Shown one piece after another: positions 8,480 to 17,820 of a stretch of 64,000 bases of DNA (position 1 is its first letter; every line of letters begins with the position of its first letter). The notes below the pieces were generated by a model, which made no database searches, was not told the origin of the DNA, and saw nothing but the letters and a program-made list of their open reading frames with translations. This DNA is from Marinovum sp048263515. Lineage in GTDB: Bacteria; Pseudomonadota; Alphaproteobacteria; Rhodobacterales; Rhodobacteraceae. A program made the translations under genes and the position numbers. The DNA is taken from NCBI RefSeq assembly GCF_048263515.1, contig NZ_JBLXEC010000001.1, positions 434,001-498,000 of the forward strand. Reading direction: 5' to 3'.

Positions 8480-9330
8480 CCGCCCCGCACGCCTGGCCAG
8501 AAGCCGCACCAAGCACGACAAGGAACACCCCGATGCTCGAACCTGCCCCCATCCCCAAGCTGGAACTGCGCAATATCACCAAGTGGTACGGCCCCGAAGG
8601 GTCCGGGGTGCTGGCGGTCGACGATTGTTCGGTCTCGGTGCAAAAGGGCGAATTCGTCTGCGTCGTCGGGCCGTCGGGCTGCGGGAAATCCACCCTGATG
8701 ACCGTAGGGGCGGGGCTGGAGCAGGCGACGCGGGGCGAGATCCTGATTGACGGCAAGCCGGCCGGAAAGCCCGGCCCGCGCCGCAGCGTCGTGTTCCAGA
8801 AGTTCGCCCTGTTTCCGTCAGAGACCGTGGCCCAGAACATCAAGTTCGGCCTTCAGATGACCAACGTGCCACGCGACGAGCAGGAGCGTCGGCTGTGCGA
8901 ACAGCTCGACATCATGGGCCTTGCCCAGTTCCGCGACAGCTATCCCAGCCAGCTTTCGGGCGGCATGCAGCAGCGTGTGGCGATTGCCCGCGCCCTGGCG
9001 ATGCAGCCCGAGATCCTGTTGATGGACGAACCCTTCGGCGCGTTGGATGCCCAGACCCGGACCCTCCTTCAGGAAGAGGTCCAGCGGCTCAGCCATGAAA
9101 AGCACTACACCGTCCTGTTCATCACCCATTCGGTGGAAGAGGCCGTCTACCTGAGCGATCGCGTGATCGTCATGTCGCGACGCCCCGGCCGCATCAAGAA
9201 GGAAATCCAGTTGCCACGCGACGTGGTCTGGAAACGCGGCGACATCGAACAGGCCGCCGAACACCCGGACTTCATCAAGGCTCGGCGCGAGATCTGGGCG
9301 CTCGTGCGCGAAGAGATCCTGGCCGCCTGA
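8476..9330 (+). CDS. ABC transporter ATP-binding protein, TauB/SsuB type
   Basis: A 284-residue ATPase with Walker A GPSGCGKST, signature LSGGMQQR, Walker B ILLMDEP followed by FGALDAQTR, and the H-loop ITHSVEEA. The N-terminal roughly 25 residues are longer than usual, and a later internal ATG (MLEPAP) is a possible alternative start. The start used here is the ATG in the ATGA overlap with the preceding permease gene. It powers the two-permease importer encoded just upstream. Confidence 0.92.
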   Translation: MTAPHAWPEAAPSTTRNTPMLEPAPIPKLELRNITKWYGPEGSGVLAVDDCSVSVQKGEFVCVVGPSGCGKSTLMTVGAGLEQATRGEILIDGKPAGKPGPRRSVVFQKFALFPSETVAQNIKFGLQMTNVPRDEQERRLCEQLDIMGLAQFRDSYPSQLSGGMQQRVAIARALAMQPEILLMDEPFGALDAQTRTLLQEEVQRLSHEKHYTVLFITHSVEEAVYLSDRVIVMSRRPGRIKKEIQLPRDVVWKRGDIEQAAEHPDFIKARREIWALVREEILAA

Positions 9331-9375
9331 AACATGCCGAAGCCATCGAAACGACCCAACCGGAGGAGAAAGACC

Positions 9376-10386
9376 ATGACATTCAATCTTATCAAGCGCC
9401 TTGCCGCGGGAGCGGCCATCGCGGCGCTGGCCGCGGGTGGCGCTCTTGCGCAAACCGCACTGCATCTCAACAGCCAGCCGAATGAGGCGGGCTATACGAT
9501 GTGGCTGGCCGATCACCTCGGATATTTCGCAGAGAACGGCCTCGAGGTGGAAACCACCTATTTCCCCAATGGCGGCGTGGCGCTGGCGTCCGGCGTCTCT
9601 GGCGACTGGCAGGCGGGTTGGACAGGTGGGCCGCCGGCGATCTCGGGCTGGGACAAGTTCAAGCTGATTTCCTTTGGCACGATGCAGAAGGAAGACCGCA
9701 ACATAAAGCTGGTCATGCGCAAGGACGTCATGCAGGGCATGACCCCCGCCGAGGCGCTGGCAAAGGTGCGGATCGGCACCGTTCCCAATTCGACCTGGAG
9801 CCAGGTTCTTTTCGCCTGCGCCGACCATTTCGGCGTGGCGCAGGGCGACCTGGAGATCGTTCCGCTTGATCCGCCGGTGACGCGTCAGTCGCTCCGCAAC
9901 GGCGAGGTCGGCGCAGGCACGACCGCCGCCAGCGCGGATTTCGATATCGTCATGGACAAGGACAAATACGAAGTCATCTGCGATGGCGAGATTGCCGGGA
10001 CATCGGTGATTGCGCCCTGGATCATCACGGATCGGTTCTGGCAAGAGAATCCCGAGGCCGCGGCCAAATTCGTCGAGGCCGCTTACCGGGCCAACGAATA
10101 CATCCGCGCCAATCCCGACAAGGCCGTCGAACTGGCCCTCCAGTACTATGCAGACACCGGCATCGAGGGCGACAAGGAAACTGCCGCTTATGCGTTCAGC
10201 CTGCGGGATTTCCAGACCCTCGACGAAGCAATCGCCGACATGGAATCCGGTGCCACCATCGACGCGCTGATCGCCGGTGCCGAGGTTCTGGTAGCCGCGG
10301 GGGCCTATGACGAAGTGCCCGACCTCAAGGCCATGCAGCCGGTGGCGCTCCAGGTGCTGACCGCTGCCAAAGCCCTGCGAAACTAA
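9376..10386 (+). CDS. ABC transporter substrate-binding protein, TauA/SsuA (NMT1-like) type
   Basis: A 336-residue periplasmic binding protein. It has a Sec signal peptide with a hydrophobic core (LAAGAAIAALAAGGALA) and a probable cleavage site at ALA-Q, with no lipobox Cys. The mature part begins LHLNSQPNEAGYTMWLADHLGYF, the usual NMT1/TauA opening. A GGAGGAG ribosome binding site precedes the ATG. Its place between the ATPase and the sulfatase suggests it delivers the sulfatase substrate or a related polyol. Family members bind sulfonates, sulfate esters, pyrimidines or flavin-like compounds, so the ligand cannot be read from sequence. Confidence 0.9.
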   Translation: MTFNLIKRLAAGAAIAALAAGGALAQTALHLNSQPNEAGYTMWLADHLGYFAENGLEVETTYFPNGGVALASGVSGDWQAGWTGGPPAISGWDKFKLISFGTMQKEDRNIKLVMRKDVMQGMTPAEALAKVRIGTVPNSTWSQVLFACADHFGVAQGDLEIVPLDPPVTRQSLRNGEVGAGTTAASADFDIVMDKDKYEVICDGEIAGTSVIAPWIITDRFWQENPEAAAKFVEAAYRANEYIRANPDKAVELALQYYADTGIEGDKETAAYAFSLRDFQTLDEAIADMESGATIDALIAGAEVLVAAGAYDEVPDLKAMQPVALQVLTAAKALRN

Positions 10387-10416
10387 GCCGGCAACTCCCA
10401 AAGAAGGACGTAAAGA

Positions 10417-12681
10417 ATGAGCATCACGTGCGATACGGTGACCGAGGTTTTCAAAGGTCAAATCGGCCGGACATACAAGGAGTCCACCCCTTGGTGGCCT
10501 GAGGTCAGGGGCCCGAAGAAAGACAGTCCCAATATCCTCGTGATCCTGTTTGACGACTTGGGGTTCGGGAGTCTGGGGTGCTACGGCGGCGACGCGGAAA
10601 CCCCCAATATCGACCGCCTGGCCCAAGGAGGCCTGCGCTACAACAACTTCCACACCACGGCCTTGTGTTCTCCCACCAGGGCGTCGTTGTTGACCGGACG
10701 GGACCACCACGCTGTCGGCATGTCGATCATCGCCAACGCCGACAGCGGCTTTCCCAGCAAGCGCGGCGCGATCCGGCACAACGCCGGGACATTGGCTGAC
10801 ATGCTGGCGCCCGAAGGTTACAATTCCTACGCGGTAGGCAAATGGCACCTGGCGCCGGCAGATCAGATGTCGGCCGTCGGCCCCTTCGATCACTGGCCTC
10901 TCGGGCGCGGATTCAACAAGTTCTATGGCTTCCTCGAAGCGCTGACCGATCAGTTCCGGCCCTCGCTGGTGCGGGACAACCAGCACATCGAACCGCCGCG
11001 CACCCCGGAAGAAGGCTATACGCTGAACGAGGACCTGGCCGACCAGGCGTGCAAGTTTCTGACCGATCACGTGTCTCTGGCGCCGAACAAGCCGCTTTTC
11101 ATGTACTACGCTCTGGGAGCCATGCATTCGCCACATCAGGCTCCGCAGGAATACCTCGACAAGTACAAGGGTCGTTTCGACGAAGGCTGGGACATCGCGC
11201 GCGAACGGCGCCTTGCGCGGCAAATCGAGATGGGAATCGTGCCAGAGGGCACGAAACTGGTACCGCGCAATGACGGTGTGGAACCCTGGGACAGCCTGTC
11301 CGACGACCAGAAGCGGGTCTACTGCAGGTTCGAAGAGGCCTATGCCGCCTTTCTCGACCACTCCGACAAGGAACTGGGCCGCGTCTTCGACCATCTCGAA
11401 AAACTGGGCAAGCTCGACGACACGATCATTTTCCTGATGTCTGACAATGGGGCGAGTCAGGAAGGTCAGATCCACGGGTCGACCAGCACCACCTTCTACG
11501 AAAACATGGATGCTGAATCCTTCGACTACAACCTCGAGCGGATCGACCAGATCGGCACGATGCATGCCAAGAACAACTATCCGATCGGTTGGGCCCAGGT
11601 CGAAAACACCCCGCTGCGCCGCTACAAGCAGAACACCCATGCCGGTGGGGTTCAGGACCCTCTGATCGTCCACTGGCCCAAGGGGTTGAAGGACACCGGC
11701 GTCCGCACCCAGTTCCATCATGTCATGGACATTGTGCCGACCATTCTTGAGGTGACCGGGACCGAAGCGCCGGCCCGGATCAAGGGCATCCCCCAGATGA
11801 ATATTCATGGCACCAGCATGAAATATTCCTTCGACGACGCCCGCGCCCCGACCCGCAAGACCGCACAGATCTTCGAGATGTTCGGCCACCGCGCCATCTG
11901 GCACGACGGCTGGAAGGCGGTTGCCTATCACAAGCGCTATTCCGATTATGACGAGGACCAGTGGGAATTGTACCACGTCGCCGAGGATTTCTCGGAAAGC
12001 ACCGATCTCGCGCAGAAAGAGCCGGAGCGGCTGAGGAAGCTGATCGAGCTGTGGTGGGCGGAAGCCGGGCGCTATGACGTGCTGCCACTTGACGACCGTG
12101 GCTTTGCCGAACGCCGCGCCATGTCGCGTCCGCGCGACGAGTCTCCGCGCATCCAGCAGGAATTCGTCTTCTTTCCCGGCATGACGAACATTCCCGGCGG
12201 GGCTGCTCCCTTTACGCTGGATCGTTCTTATGAGCTGGCCGCACGTGTGCGCCTGCCAGAGGGGGCCGAAGGGGTCATCGCGGCCTGCGGCGGGCTCTGC
12301 GGGGGGTATACGCTCTACGTGAAGGATGATCGCATCATTCACGAGTACAACTATTACCAGAAGATGTACCGGGTCGAGGGCAGGGTGCCGCCGGCCGGGG
12401 ACTGGGTCGATATCCTCTACAGGTTCGACAAGACCGGCGTCCGTCAGGGTGAAGGCGTTCTGGTCATCAACGGTCAGGAGGCGGGACGCACCGCGCTGCC
12501 CGAGACCTATCGGTATTTCATGGACTGGGAGGGTTTCAGCCTGGGGCGCGATGCCGGCTCGCCGGTGAGCCCGGTCTATGAGGGCCGACAGGGATTTGCC
12601 TTCACGGGCGAAATCGACCGGGTCCGCATCACCTTGGGCAACGATATTGCCGGACCCAACGACTATGAATCGCAGGACTGA
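10417..12681 (+). CDS. Type I (formylglycine) sulfatase, large arylsulfatase-like with C-terminal beta-sandwich
   Basis: A 754-residue sulfatase that hydrolyses a sulfate ester to alcohol and sulfate. Metal residues lie in LFDDLGFGSLGCYGG (Asp46, Asp47), and the signature CSPTR has the Cys to be converted to formylglycine at residue 84. A second metal/substrate motif reads MSDNGAS. Residues about 580-754 form a LamG-like beta-rich tail found in large arylsulfatases. There is no signal peptide (starts MSITCDTVTEVFKG), so the enzyme appears cytoplasmic. It lies between an ABC importer and ribitol-catabolic genes, so its substrate may be a sulfated polyol or a polyol-containing ester; this is inferred. 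Confidence 0.9.
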   Translation: MSITCDTVTEVFKGQIGRTYKESTPWWPEVRGPKKDSPNILVILFDDLGFGSLGCYGGDAETPNIDRLAQGGLRYNNFHTTALCSPTRASLLTGRDHHAVGMSIIANADSGFPSKRGAIRHNAGTLADMLAPEGYNSYAVGKWHLAPADQMSAVGPFDHWPLGRGFNKFYGFLEALTDQFRPSLVRDNQHIEPPRTPEEGYTLNEDLADQACKFLTDHVSLAPNKPLFMYYALGAMHSPHQAPQEYLDKYKGRFDEGWDIARERRLARQIEMGIVPEGTKLVPRNDGVEPWDSLSDDQKRVYCRFEEAYAAFLDHSDKELGRVFDHLEKLGKLDDTIIFLMSDNGASQEGQIHGSTSTTFYENMDAESFDYNLERIDQIGTMHAKNNYPIGWAQVENTPLRRYKQNTHAGGVQDPLIVHWPKGLKDTGVRTQFHHVMDIVPTILEVTGTEAPARIKGIPQMNIHGTSMKYSFDDARAPTRKTAQIFEMFGHRAIWHDGWKAVAYHKRYSDYDEDQWELYHVAEDFSESTDLAQKEPERLRKLIELWWAEAGRYDVLPLDDRGFAERRAMSRPRDESPRIQQEFVFFPGMTNIPGGAAPFTLDRSYELAARVRLPEGAEGVIAACGGLCGGYTLYVKDDRIIHEYNYYQKMYRVEGRVPPAGDWVDILYRFDKTGVRQGEGVLVINGQEAGRTALPETYRYFMDWEGFSLGRDAGSPVSPVYEGRQGFAFTGEIDRVRITLGNDIAGPNDYESQD

Positions 12682-12696
12682 GTCCCCGGTTCCCGA

Positions 12697-12719
12697 TCCC
12701 GCGCGGCTGTCGCGCGGGA
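12697..12719 (+). other. GC-rich hairpin between the sulfatase and rbtD
   Basis: TCCCGCGCG and CGCGCGGGA form a perfect 9-bp stem around a 5-nt loop, with no T tract. It probably protects upstream mRNA or attenuates readthrough between the transporter/sulfatase genes and the catabolic genes, rather than fully terminating. Confidence 0.5.
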
Positions 12720-12853
12720 CACGACACTCCGCTCTGACCTGGCCCGCCTTCGGCGCGCGACGACAGATCCCGCGCCACCGGGCGCTTTGCCGGTAAGGCG
12801 CGAGCACGTCGAGAGCGTCCACGGCACCACTGGTTAATTTGAAAGAAGCACAC

Positions 12854-13582
12854 ATGGCACGAGATCTTGAGGGAAGAACCATCGCCATCACCGGCGCAGC
12901 CTCTGGTATCGGGCTGGCCTGCGCCCGGGCCTGCCTTGCGTCCGGCGCGCAGGTGGCGCTTGTCGACCGCGCCGAGGATCGGCTGGCGACGCTGTGCAAG
13001 GAGCTGGGCGAACGTGCAGTCCCTGTGGTCACAGACCTGCTCGAACCGGCCAGCGTCGACCAGATGCTGCCTCGGATCCTCGACCGGATGGGACATCTGG
13101 ACGTCTTTCACGCGAACGCCGGGGGCTACGTCGGTGGCGATGCGTCTGAGGGAGACCCGGACGAATGGGACCGGGTGCTGCATCTCAACGTCAACGCTGC
13201 CTTTCGCACCGTGCGTGCCGTGTTGCCGCACATGAAAGAACGCGGAACCGGTGACATCATCATGACCAGCTCCATCGCAGGTGTCGTGCCGGTGATGTGG
13301 GAGCCGATCTACACCGCATCGAAACATGCCGTGCAAGCCTTTACCCACACGGTTCGGCGACAGATGGCCCCGCACGGCATCCGTGTCGGCGCGGTCCTGC
13401 CCGGCCCGGTGGTGACCGCGTTGCTGGACGACTGGCCCAAGGCAAAGATGGATGAAGCCCTGGCAAACGGCAGCCTCATGCAGCCTGATGATGTGGCCGA
13501 TTGCGTGCATTTCATGCTGACCCGGCCACGGCACGTCACCATCCGGGACCTCGTGATCCTGCCCAACAGTGTCGAACTGTGA
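12854..13582 (+). CDS. rbtD: Ribitol 2-dehydrogenase (SDR family)
   Basis: A 242-residue NAD-dependent short-chain dehydrogenase that oxidises ribitol to D-ribulose. The cofactor motif GAASGIG is at 14-20, NAG at 88-90, and the catalytic Ser140, Tyr153 (YTASK) and Lys157 are present. The substrate half closely matches my recollection of Klebsiella RbtD, including PGPVVTALLDDWPKAKMDEA and the C-terminus VILPNSVEL, which makes the assignment unusually firm for an SDR. An upstream TTG in frame is less likely than this ATG. A ribulokinase gene follows 8 bp downstream, completing ribitol to D-ribulose 5-phosphate. Confidence 0.9.
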   Translation: MARDLEGRTIAITGAASGIGLACARACLASGAQVALVDRAEDRLATLCKELGERAVPVVTDLLEPASVDQMLPRILDRMGHLDVFHANAGGYVGGDASEGDPDEWDRVLHLNVNAAFRTVRAVLPHMKERGTGDIIMTSSIAGVVPVMWEPIYTASKHAVQAFTHTVRRQMAPHGIRVGAVLPGPVVTALLDDWPKAKMDEALANGSLMQPDDVADCVHFMLTRPRHVTIRDLVILPNSVEL

Positions 13583-13590
13583 GGCCGGAG

Positions 13591-15219
13591 ATGACGGACC
13601 TCTCACATGGAAACCCGGTCTTTCTCGGCATTGACGTCGGCACAGGAAGTGCCCGCGCCGGGGTGTTCAGGCCCGATGGTGCGCTGCTGGGGACCGGCAA
13701 GCACGAAATCCGGATCTGGCGCGAGGGCGCTCTGGCCGAGCAATCATCCGACGACATCTGGCATGCGGTCTGCATGGCCGTCAGGGCGGCCATGGCCGAG
13801 GCTGACGTGGCAATCGATACCGTCGTTGGCATCGGCTTCGATGCAACCTGTTCGCTGGTCTGTCTGTCCGGTGACGGCAGGCCGGTCAGCGTCAGCCCCT
13901 CCGGCGATCCTGAGCGCAACATCATCGTCTGGATGGACCAGCGCGCGGCCCCACAGGCTGCCCGCATCAATGCGACCGGGCATCGGGTGCTCGACTATGT
14001 CGGCGGCAGCATCTCACCCGAGATGGAAACGCCGAAACTGCTCTGGCTGAAGGAAAATCTGCCCGAGAGCTACGGCCGCGCCGGGCATTTCATGGATCTG
14101 GCAGATTACCTCACCTGGCGGGCCACCGGCGATCTGTCCCGGTCAAGCTGCACACTGACCTGCAAGTGGACCTACCTCGCGCATGAAGGCGGATTCGATG
14201 TCAGTTATTTCCGTGAAATCGGCCTGTCCGATCTTGGTGACGACAACTTTGCGCGGATCGGAACCAAAGTGGTCGCTCCGGGCAGCCCTCTGGGCAGCGG
14301 TCTCACGCAAGACGCAGCTCTGGCACTGAGACTGGCGGCAGGAACTCCGGTCGCGGCCGGGATGATCGACGCGCACTCGGGGGGGATCGGAACGGTCGGG
14401 GCCAAGGGAGCCCCGGCTCAGTCGCGCATGGCCTATGTCTTCGGCACCTCGGCCTGCACCATGACGTCGTCGCCGCATGCCACCAGCGTGCCAGGTGTCT
14501 GGGGCCCCTATCACGCGGCGATGCTGCCGGACGCCTGGCTGATCGAGGGCGGTCAATCCGCGGCAGGCGAGGCGATTGCACATCTGGTGCAGATGCATCC
14601 GCATTTCCCCGAAGCGGCAGAGATCGCCCGGCAAAAGGAGCTGTCGGTGACCGACTTCCTGCTCGCTGAAGCCGAGCAAATGAGCAAAAATCCGGAACAG
14701 GCCGTGCTCCTCGCCGGGAACGTGATCGTTGTGCCGGATTTCCTGGGCAATCGCGCGCCTCTGTCGGACCCTTCTGCGCGGGCCATCATCGCCGGTCTCG
14801 ATCTGCGGCGGGATCTGGCGTCGCATGTCGCGCTCTACATCGCCGGCCTGACCGGCATCGGATACGGGCTCCGCCAGATCCTTGATGCACAAGCCGCCTG
14901 CGGCGTCGTGCCAGAGACGGTTGTCGTCAGCGGCGGAGCCGGCGCAAGCGGCTTCGTCAAGCAGATCCTGGCCGACGCGACGGGCAGGACCATGGCCAGT
15001 CCGGGAACAGCTGAACCGGTCTTGCTGGGGAGCGCCATGCTCGGCGCGGTTGCCTCCGGTCACTTCTGTTCGCTGGAAGAAGCGATGGCGGAGATGTCCA
15101 GCCTCGACGGTATGTATGCGCCGGCAACGGGCGAGATGCGAGAGCTGCACGACCAGCGCTATCGCCGCTTCACCGCGTTGCAGCAAGCCGGACGCGCCAG
15201 CCAGGGAGACGGGGCATGA
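13591..15219 (+). CDS. FGGY-family D-ribulokinase
   Basis: A 542-residue FGGY carbohydrate kinase of the pentulose-kinase (D-ribulose) type. The N-terminal phosphate motif GIDVGTGSARAGVF, the ribulokinase-like DATCSLV and the IIVWMDQRA stretch identify the group, and the C-terminal VSGGAGASGFVKQILADATG is the adenosine-binding region. Following a ribitol dehydrogenase, it would convert D-ribulose to D-ribulose 5-phosphate for the pentose phosphate pathway. The start is the ATG after CCGGAG. Its 3' end overlaps the next kinase by 4 bp. Confidence 0.88.
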   Translation: MTDLSHGNPVFLGIDVGTGSARAGVFRPDGALLGTGKHEIRIWREGALAEQSSDDIWHAVCMAVRAAMAEADVAIDTVVGIGFDATCSLVCLSGDGRPVSVSPSGDPERNIIVWMDQRAAPQAARINATGHRVLDYVGGSISPEMETPKLLWLKENLPESYGRAGHFMDLADYLTWRATGDLSRSSCTLTCKWTYLAHEGGFDVSYFREIGLSDLGDDNFARIGTKVVAPGSPLGSGLTQDAALALRLAAGTPVAAGMIDAHSGGIGTVGAKGAPAQSRMAYVFGTSACTMTSSPHATSVPGVWGPYHAAMLPDAWLIEGGQSAAGEAIAHLVQMHPHFPEAAEIARQKELSVTDFLLAEAEQMSKNPEQAVLLAGNVIVVPDFLGNRAPLSDPSARAIIAGLDLRRDLASHVALYIAGLTGIGYGLRQILDAQAACGVVPETVVVSGGAGASGFVKQILADATGRTMASPGTAEPVLLGSAMLGAVASGHFCSLEEAMAEMSSLDGMYAPATGEMRELHDQRYRRFTALQQAGRASQGDGA

Positions 15220-16775
15220 ACCGGGACATCCTGATCGGTCTGGATGCCGGCACTTCGGTCATCAAGGCCGTGGCCTTTGATCTGACGGGGCGTCAACTGG
15301 CCGCGGCCGGTGTCCGCAATCGCTACCGCACCTCGCCGCAAGGGGCAGCGGAGCAGGACATGGCGCAAACCTGGCAGCTTGCGGCGCAAATGCTCCGCCA
15401 GTTGTCCGATACGATCCCCGATCTCGCAGGCCGCGTGCTCGCCATGGGGGTGACGGCCCAGGGTGACGGCACATGGCTGATCGATGCCGAGGGCACCCCG
15501 ATCGGCGATGCCATGTTGTGGATGGATTCGCGCGCGGCTCTGGAAGCGCGAGAGATCGCCAATTCCTGTGGGCACGACACCATCTACCACACAACCGCGA
15601 CCGGGGTGAATCTCTGCCAGATGCGGGTGCAACTCTCCTGGCTGCGAAAGACCGCCCCCGAGAGGATTGGTTGCGCGGCACATGCCCTGCATTGCAAGGA
15701 GTGGCTGTACTTTTGCCTCACCGGCGAAGTGGTTGCCGATGTGAGCGAAGCGGTATTGAACTTCGGCGATATCCGGACGCGGCGCTACAGCGACGCGGTG
15801 ATCACCGCGCTGGGCCTCGATGACATGCGCCGTCTGATGCCGCCAATCATAGATGGCAGCAGGTCCGCGCACGGGCTCGGCAGACGCGCCGCTGCCGCGA
15901 CAGGACTGCCTGAGGGGCTGCCGGTCTGCCTTGGGTATATGGATATCGTCACCTCCGGAATTGCCTCGGGGCTGTGCGACAGGACCGCACGGCCTGGGGT
16001 GTCGATCCTCGGATCGACCGGAGTTCACACGCGGTATGCCGCGAATGTCGACGAGATCGTGCTGAACGACAACCGAACCGGCTATACGGTGGCGCTTGCC
16101 GACGAAGCCTTTGGGCAGGTGCAGACGAATATGGCGGCGGCGATCAATATCGACTGGATTGCCGGGATTGCCAGCGAAGTTATGGCGACTGCCGGACTGG
16201 CGCCAAGCCCATCCGATATTCTTGCAGGCTTTGAGGATCTGGTGGCCGGGGCGCGGCCCGGCGCAGCGACCTATCACCCCTATATCGCCACCACCGGTGA
16301 GCGAGGGCCCTTTTCCGAACCCGACGCACGGGCCAGCTATACCGGGCTCGACCGCGCTGTCGGCTGGGGCGAGATGGTACGCGGGGTTTACGAAGGCTTG
16401 GCCCTGGCTGCGCGCGATTGTTATTCGGCGATGGGCGACATCCCGGGCGAAATCCGGGTCGCCGGCGGTGCGGCGCGATCGACCCAGCTTGTGCACATCC
16501 TGGCCTCTGTCCTGAACCGCCCGGTCCGGGCAGTCGCGCAGGAAGAGACCGGTGCAGCCGGAGCGGCCATGATCGCCGCGGTGCAATCTGGGGTCTTCTC
16601 CAGCTTGGGCCAGGCCAGTGAGGTCTGGGTCACGCCGCTTCTTCGAGATGCCGTCCTGCCCGACCCGGATCTGACAGGAACCTACGACAGCCTTTTTCCG
16701 GCCTTTCAGGCGGGGCGAACAGCCATGCAACCGCTCTGGCACGCCCAGGCGAAGACAAGGGAAGAAATCTCATGA
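15216..16775 (+). CDS. FGGY-family sugar-alcohol kinase, erythritol-kinase (EryA)-like
   Basis: A 519-residue FGGY kinase clearly different from the adjacent ribulokinase. Features recalled from rhizobial and Brucella erythritol kinases are LIGLDAGTSVIKAVAFDLTG, TAQGDGTWLID, MLWMDSRA, CKEWLYFCLTGEV and the VAGGAARSTQLVHILA region. EryA phosphorylates erythritol to erythritol 4-phosphate. Here the substrate could be erythritol, another tetritol or pentitol. The flavoprotein dehydrogenase downstream resembles EryB, which oxidises that product, so the pair is consistent. No eryC, tpi or rpiB homologue lies nearby, so the route is not the classical erythritol pathway. Confidence 0.82.
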   Translation: MNRDILIGLDAGTSVIKAVAFDLTGRQLAAAGVRNRYRTSPQGAAEQDMAQTWQLAAQMLRQLSDTIPDLAGRVLAMGVTAQGDGTWLIDAEGTPIGDAMLWMDSRAALEAREIANSCGHDTIYHTTATGVNLCQMRVQLSWLRKTAPERIGCAAHALHCKEWLYFCLTGEVVADVSEAVLNFGDIRTRRYSDAVITALGLDDMRRLMPPIIDGSRSAHGLGRRAAAATGLPEGLPVCLGYMDIVTSGIASGLCDRTARPGVSILGSTGVHTRYAANVDEIVLNDNRTGYTVALADEAFGQVQTNMAAAINIDWIAGIASEVMATAGLAPSPSDILAGFEDLVAGARPGAATYHPYIATTGERGPFSEPDARASYTGLDRAVGWGEMVRGVYEGLALAARDCYSAMGDIPGEIRVAGGAARSTQLVHILASVLNRPVRAVAQEETGAAGAAMIAAVQSGVFSSLGQASEVWVTPLLRDAVLPDPDLTGTYDSLFPAFQAGRTAMQPLWHAQAKTREEIS

Positions 16776-17812
16776 CCACTGACGTTGCGATCATCGGTGA
16801 CAGATTCATGTTGTCCAAGACCTTCGAGGAGCAGATCCTCGCGGTGTGCGGCGACAAGGTGTCGGTGCGCCGGATGGACTACGATTGGCCCGATGCGCCC
16901 CTGGAACAGGGCTACGGCGGCTCGCGCATCCAGGGTATTCAGGAGTTTCAGGGCGACCCCGACGAAGTGGTGGCGCATATCGGCACGGCGAACGTGGCGG
17001 TCCTGCATCACGCGCCGCTGTCGGCCGAGATGATGCAAGCGCTGCCCGGCCTGAAACTTGTGGCGGTCAGCCGCGGTGGCCCGGTCAACATCGACATGAC
17101 GGCGGCGCGGGCGCGCGGCATCACCGTGGTCAACACGCCCGGCCGCAACGCCAGCGCGGTGGCGGAATTCACCATCGGGGGCATCATCGCAGAGGTACGC
17201 AACCTGGCCCGAGGCCATGAGGCGCTGAGGGCAGGGGACTACCGGACCGATCTGTACCGGGCGGATGTCACCGGCGACGAGCTGTGCGACATGACTGTCG
17301 GGATCGTCGGGTACGGCCAGATCGGCAAGCGCGTCGTGTCGCTCCTGAGAGCCTTCGGATGCCGGATCCTGGTGTCCGACCCTTACGTGCAATTGGCGGT
17401 CGAGGACCTGCAGGCGGGTGTCGAGATGGTCTCGCACGAAAGGCTGCTGGCCGAGGCCGACATCGTGTCACTGCATCCGCGCGTGACCGAGGAAACCACC
17501 GGAATGATGAATGCCGCGGCCTTTGCCGCGATGAAACCGGGCAGCACCCTGATCAACACCGCGCGCGGCCCGCTGGTGGATTACGATGCCTTGATCGCGG
17601 CACTGCAGAGCGGGCATTTGCGTGGCGCCATGCTCGAGACCTTTCCGGTCGAACCGGTGCCTGCGGATTCTCCGCTGCTCACCATGCCCAACGTCACCCT
17701 GACCCCCCACATCGCCGGAGCCTCCCTGCGAACCGTGCGCGTTGCAGCAAGCAAGGCGGCGGTTGAAGTGCGGCGCTGGCTGGACGGCGAACCTCCCCTG
17801 AACCCCTGTTGA
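16772..17812 (+). CDS. D-isomer-specific 2-hydroxyacid dehydrogenase (PGDH-like)
   Basis: A 346-residue NAD(P)-dependent oxidoreductase. The Rossmann motif is GIVGYGQIGKRV (about 177-188) and the catalytic Arg265 (NTARG), Glu294 (VEPV) and His313 (TPHIAG) are all present. The N-terminal region (DYDWPDAPLEQGYGGSRIQG) is unlike serine-pathway PGDH, so a sugar-acid or phosphorylated hydroxyacid substrate is more likely. It overlaps the kinase upstream by 4 bp and precedes a class II aldolase. That neighbourhood suggests it disposes of, or makes, a 2-hydroxy acid in the polyol route; the exact reaction is unknown. Confidence 0.85.
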   Translation: MTTDVAIIGDRFMLSKTFEEQILAVCGDKVSVRRMDYDWPDAPLEQGYGGSRIQGIQEFQGDPDEVVAHIGTANVAVLHHAPLSAEMMQALPGLKLVAVSRGGPVNIDMTAARARGITVVNTPGRNASAVAEFTIGGIIAEVRNLARGHEALRAGDYRTDLYRADVTGDELCDMTVGIVGYGQIGKRVVSLLRAFGCRILVSDPYVQLAVEDLQAGVEMVSHERLLAEADIVSLHPRVTEETTGMMNAAAFAAMKPGSTLINTARGPLVDYDALIAALQSGHLRGAMLETFPVEPVPADSPLLTMPNVTLTPHIAGASLRTVRVAASKAAVEVRRWLDGEPPLNPC

Positions 17813-17820
17813 GAGATCCC

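Noticed and set aside
8818..13032. Very long antisense open frame (about 1400 codons) on the - strand
   Set aside because: It lies opposite well-supported ATPase, binding-protein, sulfatase and SDR genes and has no recognisable domain; long antisense frames are expected in GC-rich DNA.
16772..17812. Serine-pathway phosphoglycerate dehydrogenase (serA)
   Set aside because: The N-terminal domain differs, there is no ACT domain, and the operon is catabolic.
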